Assembly (NCBI GenBank): GCA_963513935.1
Contig: OY740768.1
Coordinates: forward strand, 37,070,368-37,134,367
Reading direction: 5' to 3'
DNA length: 64,000 nucleotides
Source: Aphrophora alni
Taxonomy: Eukaryota > Arthropoda > Insecta > Hemiptera > Aphrophoridae
A model generated the notes under the pieces. The model did not search any database and was not told the DNA's origin. It saw only the letters and a program-made list of their open reading frames with translations. Each line of letters begins with the position of its first letter. Positions within the stretch are counted from its first letter, which is position 1. A program made the translations under genes and the position numbers. Below are positions 58,419-64,000 of the stretch, piece by piece.

Positions 58419-58611
58419 GATAGAATAAAACTCGAACACAAGATCTCACAAGCTTGTTTACTTACTTAATCAAACGCGTTTCAACGACAAAGTCGCCATC
58501 CTCAGTGATACATGAGCTACAATAACTTAACTATAACAGTTGCTTATGTTAAACGCGTTTGATTAAGAAACGTAATTTTTGTGAGATCTTGTGTTCGAGT
58601 TTTATTCTATC
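58419..58611 (-). repeat. Foldback repeat family B, copy 2
   Basis: Outer arms GATAGAATAAAACTCGAACA (58419) and the complement of TGTTCGAGTTTTATTCTATC (to 58611) extend through AAGATCTCACAA. Inner arms AATCAAACGCG (58468-58478) and CGCGTTTGATT (58554-58564) are perfect. 193 bp, no coding capacity. Confidence 0.85.
58468..58564 (-). ncRNA. Candidate type III hammerhead-like motif (copy 2)
   Basis: Minus strand from 58564: AATCAAACGCG then TT (stem III strand and UH site), then TAACATAAGC...GCTCATGTATCA (imperfect stem I), CTGAGGA at 58505-58499 (core CUGANGA), TGGCGACTTTGTCGTT (stem II, six pairs with two G-U), GAAA at 58482-58479, and CGCGTTTGATT pairing all 11 bases of stem III. Drawn by hand. 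Confidence 0.4.
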
Positions 58612-59443
58612 TAAAATCCAATATGAATTTTTGTACACTCTGTATATACTGTAGTAGCAAACATAGTAATTGAAGTAAACATAAATTATAGATATAAAAC
58701 AGCATAATTTTCTTGATTTGATGGCTGAAGTTGGACGCTAATATCTAAAAGCTTTTTAGAAATAATTATAATAAAATTTTCTATGCAATTGTAAGGTTTT
58801 ATAATTTCTCTTGATCATTGAGCACCTTCTTGCCTTTCAAACTTAAATACTATTGATCAGTATAGTTTGCATTTATTAGTTAAAATATACTTTAATTCCC
58901 AACGTTTCCTACAAGGGGATAAGTAATATTGATTGCTTTTTGTTTGAAATATAATGTATTCATACATAATACATTAATCCGTTAGTTTCGTCATATACTG
59001 AGTGGGAACTCGTTTTCAGAACTTCAAAGTGTTCGCTTTAGATTTCTGTTTATAATTTCAAAATAGATTTATGTCACGTTATTAGAATCAATGTTAAATT
59101 AGTTTGATCAAAGAGCTTTTTATATTGAGGTATGTAACGAACTGCCCACACATTATGTTTGAATGTTTAGAGATTATTCCTTTATCTCTTAGAGTATTTA
59201 TTTAATCAATAATTTATTACATGTCAAAAGTCTTCAAAACGTTAGGATCTGCAATGAATTCAAGTAAGCACATAAAGTTTTATTTCTATAAAGATATATG
59301 GAATTTAAAACCACGTCATTGGAGCTCCAACGAATTCGGATTTCTTATTTTCAACTTTACTCATGAAACAAAAGCCCGTGAAGAATTTAAGCCTGCTGGC
59401 CGGCTTTTCAGTTAGGCAATGTGTGGTTATTACAGGTAGGAAT
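58612..59443. other. Intergenic, AT-rich
   Basis: Nothing recognised; a 64-codon plus frame at 59221 has no supporting motif. Confidence 0.5.
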
Positions 59444-59513
59444 GTGTCTGGGGTGGAGAGGAAAAGAGGGGCCTCACACTTTGTTTGTTGCGTTTACTTT
59501 CATCGGTACAACC

Positions 59514-59564
<51 letters not shown>

Positions 59565-59745
59565 CTCAAATGCTTCTGTGTAAACGCCTACCACACTTTC
59601 GTTTTTTTTGTGTCTGGGGTGGAGAGGAAAAGAGGGGCCTCACACTTTGTTTGTTGCGTTTACTTTCATCGGTACAACCCCAATAAAAAAATATATATAT
59701 TGACCTCAAATGCTTCTGTGTAAACGCGACCCTACTTTTCGTTTC
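59444..59745. repeat. 166-bp duplication containing (AT)n
   Basis: GTGTCTGGGGTGGAGAGGAA begins at 59444 and 59610. Both copies continue through AGAGGGGCCTCACACTTTG, CATCGGTACAACCCCAAT, an AT-rich spacer and ACCTCAAATGCTTCTGTGTA. The first copy holds a 44-bp (AT)n run (59517-59560), the second only a short one. Confidence 0.85.
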
Positions 59746-59879
59746 TTTTATCGGAGTAAATAAGAATAAAAAGTTTACAAAAGTCTGTCACGAAGTTGTA
59801 ACTTTAGGAATTAAATGTAGCTAAGCAGTAATTTGTGTACCTAGTTTTCTTTGAATGGGTTGTATCAACAAGTCAGGTT

Positions 59880-60110
59880 AGGGAACCAAGTAGAAGGGAG
59901 GACACGCCCCTTACACGAGACACAATCTTAGTCTGAGTAGGCCTACATCGAAATTCCAGTCGCCGTAGTTCTAGTCTTCTCAACCAGAGTTCACTACTAT
60001 TGGTAGTTCTCCAATTTTCTTCACGAAGCTGAGTCAACCCTGTAGATGATTGAACTCGGAACGTTTCCCTAGTGAAACCAGAATTCTAACCACTAGACCA
60101 CCCGGGGAAT
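59880..60110 (-). mobile_element. tRNA-derived SINE (Glu-like head)
   Basis: On the minus strand from 60110: TTCCCCGGGTGGTCTAGTGG, with the A box TGGTCTAGTGGTTAG as in tRNA-Glu, and the B box CCGAGTTCAATC at 60060-60048. The tRNA-like head is followed by an unrelated body of about 170 bp (GGTTGACTCAGCTTCGTGAA ... GGGGCGTGTCCTCCCTTC). No clear poly(A) tail, so the 3' end is approximate. Confidence 0.6.
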
Positions 60111-60157
60111 TTCTCAATTAAAGAAGTTTGTATAAATATAAGTCAATAAAAATAATT

Positions 60158-60173
60158 TAACCTAACCTAACCT
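60158..60173. repeat. Interstitial telomere-like CCTAA run
   Basis: TAACCTAACCTAACC, three units of CCTAA (TTAGG on the minus strand), beside the SINE. Confidence 0.6.
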
Positions 60174-62357
60174 TTGACGGTTCACTAACAATAAACACAT
60201 AGTACATATTAATTTGAATTTTTTTACGATTCAAAATTATTTAGACACAAATGTTATTGTTATGTTTATGTATTATGCATAAAATCAAAATTAAAAACAA
60301 CACTGTAAAAAGATGTTCTAAAACCAGCTGTTTTGGAGACAACATAAAATAACACGTATTGCTAACAATACAAGAGTGATTAAAAAAAATACTGATGCGA
60401 CTGTATTTGACAGTGAAAATATATAAAAAGTTAGTGCTAATTATGTATTCAGGAGTATAGGAGTTGCAATAGTCCTGAGTATAGTGAGTTTTATCAACAG
60501 TTTTCTCCAATGAAAATAAAAATAGATAGAGACGAGGGTGCTCCGACTAGGAAAAAAGCGAGAGCTCTCTAGGATTGAAAATAATGGTGGGTGCTGTATT
60601 AATAATGGTTTGGGAATTATATGTAGATTGGGGAGGGGTTGTTTTGGGTCAAATTTGACTGGACACCACATGTCCCAAATAAACAGGAGAGTATTCTTTA
60701 ATTAACGGCGCATCCTTTACCTGGGAGGGGGGGAGGTGTCCTTCTTAAAAGTCAGAAAATAATGTTTATTTAGTGACTTATTTAATTTACACAGGATAAT
60801 ATTTTAACAAACCAAATAAATATGTTTTGTTAGTATTTTAATGACTATGCGAGTAGATAATGTATTTAAGGAAACAACTGTTTTGTTTAAATACTTGTGA
60901 AAAAATAACAACAAATTGATTGCTAAGCTCATGGTACTTACCCAGCCCCATCATACTATGTAAGACAGGCAGATTCTATAAATTTATTGCCCAAAAGTTA
61001 AGAATCTCTTGAGCCTTGTATTGTGTATTAAATTGTTTTGGTAGATCGAGGGATTCAAGCAGAATAAGTTGGATTTCAACAGTTCCTACAAAGGAATAAC
61101 TATAAGAATGACCTCAGGTAGATCGAGCCGTAACTAGCAGTCGTACATAAAAACATCAAATTAAATTTGTACTGTTTACTAAACTTTCATACAAAAATAA
61201 ACTATTTCTTTACTCTCTCTACTTTTTTGATATTTTCATTTTTATAAATTACAGCCTGTTCAACAGTGCTACAAATTACGCTGTTTTGTTCACTGTCGTT
61301 TTCTCTCTATTTATGCATTAATTTTAATTAGAATAAAATGTAAGCAATAGTCAGATCGTTAACACTTCCAACAAATTGGGTTACCAGCCACCGAGGCTCA
61401 TCAGTGGTGTTGGTAAAGTGGGTTTTTTACATAAAGCATTCTAGTGTTTTTGAACATCGATGGGTGTTGCGTAATATTTAATACCACTGTTAACCTAATG
61501 AATCATAATCACAATCTATTATCTGGAAAGCTACCCATAACTCATTTAGTTTTATTATTTCTCCCTACGAATGTTTGATAAAGTGTAGTGTAGTATTTAT
61601 TTACTCTACCTGGTTGTCAGTAGCCAAATTGGGTTTACAAGATGGGTTTATTAAATTTGTTGTAACTTTCAGGGAAAAAGTCTACTACATTAAATCTTTT
61701 AATCTAAGCAACATTTCAATGACACTATAATAACCAAAAGGAGCAAATGAAGAAGTCGCAGATTCAGTGAATGCAATGTCATAATTTAAAGAGTATCACT
61801 TATTCGAATAGAAGTCAAGATGTCCCCAAAGGAATGACCAATCTATCCTATTGCTGATTGACGTAGGCCGTGTTATGACGTAGGACATCTATTGATTTAT
61901 AGACACAGATAACTTTGTATGTCAGAATTACTTAGTCTTGATAGCCAATTTAGACACGATTAAATGAATAATTTACAAGAGTCGTATTTTGACGAGTAAA
62001 ATGATACAGGTGAGAATTGTTTATTTTGCTGCAGTCATGCTGTCCAACTGTTATTTTTATCAATACTTTTTTAATCAAATAATTTTTCGTTTAAATGTAT
62101 TTTTTAAACCCAACAATTTAGCCAAAACATATTTAAAATTTAATAATTAATTGAATGGAGATGTTTTTAGACAGTATGAATTATATCACCTATATTGTTA
62201 GAGTTATGAATTTTGTTGCTTTAAATTTTCCCCAGAGCCCGAAAAAATTGTTTTTGGAATGATGTAAGTTATGTATGTCTGAAATTTGTGCAGTGTTTTA
62301 CAGGCTAAACAAGTACCGATTTGGATAAAATGTGGTGAAAGGGTCATAAATAAATAA

Positions 62358-62361
<4 letters not shown>
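60174..62361. other. Intergenic, no gene seen
   Basis: AT-rich; open minus frames at 60241-60671 have low-complexity composition and no motifs. Confidence 0.5.

Positions 62362-62428
<67 letters not shown>
62362..62428. repeat. (AAT)n and (AT)n microsatellites
   Basis: About nine AAT units followed by about 19 AT units. Confidence 0.9.
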
Positions 62429-62431
<3 letters not shown>

Positions 62432-62439
62432 GGATGCTT

Positions 62440-62690
62440 TAAAATATCGATTTCTCATAACCGGTTCTATTGATTTTGATAATTATTCCCCTTTAAAATG
62501 GAACGTCTAAAGACCCTAACAAAACGTAACTTATAACTCGCCATTTCGCCCAAAATGACGGTTAAGGACTTAATGTTAAAAACTTTTTATAAAGTTATTA
62601 TAAAGATCTAATTGATAAAATTTATTAAAATTGATCTATAGATTCCGTCAAAATTTGGTGAAATGTAAAGATTAATTACACAAACCAATT
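62440..62690 (-). repeat. Dispersed repeat family A, copy 5
   Basis: Minus strand shows TTAATCTTTACATTTCACCA, CGTTTTGTTAGGGTCTTTAG and AGAACCGGTTATGAGAAATC, matching copy 4 block by block. Starts next to the microsatellite. Confidence 0.5.
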
Positions 62691-62718
62691 TATCAATTTG
62701 CAAGCAAAAGAAAATGGT

Positions 62719-62840
62719 TTGGTAACACCTCGTCCAAGTAGCATTTCGTCCAGCAGCAAATTTGTTTGAAAAATGCTACATCTCGTCCAGCTCGGTTTTA
62801 CAGATGATTAAACAACCTAATGAGTAACACCTCGTCCCGA
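62719..62840 (-). repeat. Inverted GGACGAG-motif cluster
   Basis: GGTAACACCTCGTCC at about 62719, TGCTACATCTCGTCC near 62776 and GTAACACCTCGTCC near 62822 are reverse complements of the GGACGAGATGTTAC core of the satellite at 63240-64000. Confidence 0.6.
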
Positions 62841-63081
62841 CGAATAGTTGACAAGGGTTGGGGAACGCAATTCAGTTAGTCGGAGGTCCTTGACATCTGT
62901 GATTGTGCGACACCACCTGACACACCCTCACCCATCCCACTCCCATTATTTACTAACGAAGACTTTAGAATTTTAATGTTATTCTTATATGTGATCTCTA
63001 GTAGTCAACATCTTTGTGAACTATGGGGTTTTCAACAACCATAAGAGGCCAACCTAGTTTAATTGGTACCTGTACACAAAG

Positions 63082-63102
63082 CTAACCTAACCTAACCTAA
63101 CC
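63082..63102. repeat. Interstitial telomere-like CCTAA run
   Basis: CTAACCTAACCTAACCTAACC, four CCTAA units, lying between the inverted motif cluster and the satellite. Confidence 0.6.
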
Positions 63103-63239
63103 AAACCCTAGAATCAGAAATCTAATTGTGACACTTAAAGATGAAGCAGAAAAGTCTTAAATGAAATTCTCAAGAATTGATCTAAATTAGGAGTAAAGAG
63201 TGAGTATGATAAAATATCTTTTCTTGGAATTTTGACAAG

Positions 63240-64000
63240 AAGTTACCGGGACGAGATGTTACTAGTGGGCAGGTAGAGAGGTAACCCAAGCCTCTGTTCC
63301 TGGAATCTGGACGAGATGTTACTAGTGGGAAGGTAGAGAGGTAAACCCAAGCCTCTGTTCATGGAATTTGGACAAGAAGCTACCGGGACGAGATGTTATT
63401 AGTGGGCAGGTAGAGAGGTAAACCCAAGCCTCTGTTCCTGGTTTGGACGAGACGTTACCGGGACGAGATGTTACTAGTGGGCAGGTAGAGAGGTAAACCC
63501 AAGCCTCTGTTCCTGGTTTGGACGAGACGTTACCGGGACGAGATGTTACTAGTGGGCAGGTAGAGAGGTAAACCCAAGCCTCTGTTCCTGGTTTGGACGA
63601 GACGTTACCGGGACGAGATGTTACTAGTGGGCAGGTAGAGAGGTAAACCTAAGCCTCTGTTCCTGGTTTGGACGAGACGTTACCGGGACGAGATGTTACT
63701 AGTGGGCAGGTAGAGAGGTAAACCCAAGCCTCTGTTCCTGGTTTGGACGAGACGTTACCGGGACGAGATGTTACTAGTGGGCAGGTAGAGAGGTAAACCC
63801 AAGCCTCTGTTCCTGGTTTGGACGAGACGTTACCGGGACGAGATGTTACTAGTGGGCAGGTAGAGAGGTAAACCCAAGCCTCTGTTCCTGGTTTGGACGA
63901 GACGTTACCGGGACGAGATGTTACTAGTGGGCAGGTAGAGAGGTAAACCCAAGCCTCTGTTCCTGGTTTGGACGAGACGTTACCGGGACGAGATGTTACT
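63240..64000 (+). repeat. 75-bp satellite, about ten copies, running off the window
   Basis: GCAGGTAGAGAGGTAA begins copies at 63269, 63329 (variant), 63406, 63481, 63556, 63631, 63706, 63781, 63856 and 63931. The period is exactly 75 from 63406 on, while the first two steps are 60 and 77. Each regular unit holds GGACGAGACGTTACC and GGGACGAGATGTTACT in tandem. Copies from 63430 on are almost identical (one CCTAAG variant at 63648), so expansion is recent. Confidence 0.95.

Noticed and set aside
59363..59723. Plus-strand frames rich in Ile-Tyr
   Set aside because: They are created by the (AT)n microsatellite and the 166-bp duplication.
62204..62458. Minus-strand 84-codon frame
   Set aside because: Low-complexity Tyr/Ile/Leu translation of AAT and AT microsatellites.
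63240..64000. CRISPR-like array at the window end
   Set aside because: Units are contiguous 75-bp tandem copies without unique spacers, in a eukaryotic context.

Overview
The window looks like arthropod, probably insect, nuclear DNA. It is very AT-rich, with small exons separated by kilobase introns with GT..AG boundaries. It is packed with old transposons of types common in insects (mariner, piggyBac, Harbinger, pogo, hAT-like, RNase H-bearing LINEs), tRNA-derived SINE-like sequence and microsatellites. Short CCTAA runs (the insect TTAGG telomere repeat on the other strand) also occur. I cannot name the species. Nothing suggests bacterial or viral origin: there are no operons, ribosome binding sites or CRISPR arrays.

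Two host genes can be supported. The first is a plus-strand gene of six exons (coding 3618 to 32716) for a 246-residue, four-helix membrane protein that I recognise as TMEM192, a lysosomal/late endosomal membrane protein. Its five introns span about 28 kb and hold most of the transposons. The second is the 3' end of a minus-strand gene: two exons at 49877-49730 and 47288-47169, a coiled-coil C-terminus and a poly(A) signal near 45775. I could not name it, and its upstream exons are not identified.

Layout. 1-3000: broken transposase-like ORFs (piggyBac, an unnamed 'SHGKG' family in two rearranged pieces, Harbinger). 3.6-32.7 kb: TMEM192, with an antisense RNase H LINE, a Tc1/mariner relic, a LINE fragment between 28-bp direct repeats, a deleted pogo/Tigger element, two mariner relics, and a 3.6-kb long-TIR transposon with an 8-bp target duplication that itself carries a nested TTAA-flanked piggyBac-like element. 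32.7-45.7 kb: TMEM192 3' region, two mariner elements, an RNase H LINE relic and simple repeats. 45.7-49.9 kb: the unnamed minus-strand gene with a hAT-type MITE in its intron. 49.9-64 kb: gene-poor, with a 182-bp tandem repeat, a candidate LTR, a 159-bp palindrome with tRNA-like boxes, a foldback repeat, a tRNA-derived SINE and, at the right edge, a 75-bp satellite running off the window.

The best candidates for something undescribed are: the long-TIR/8-bp-TSD transposon with its uncharacterised protein family (27548-31179); a foldback repeat family whose arms and centre can be drawn as a type III hammerhead ribozyme (31647-31836 and 58419-58611); the tRNA-box palindrome (56962-57120); and the GGACGAG-motif satellite (62719-64000). 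Family assignments come from reading motifs by eye and from memory; no search was run.
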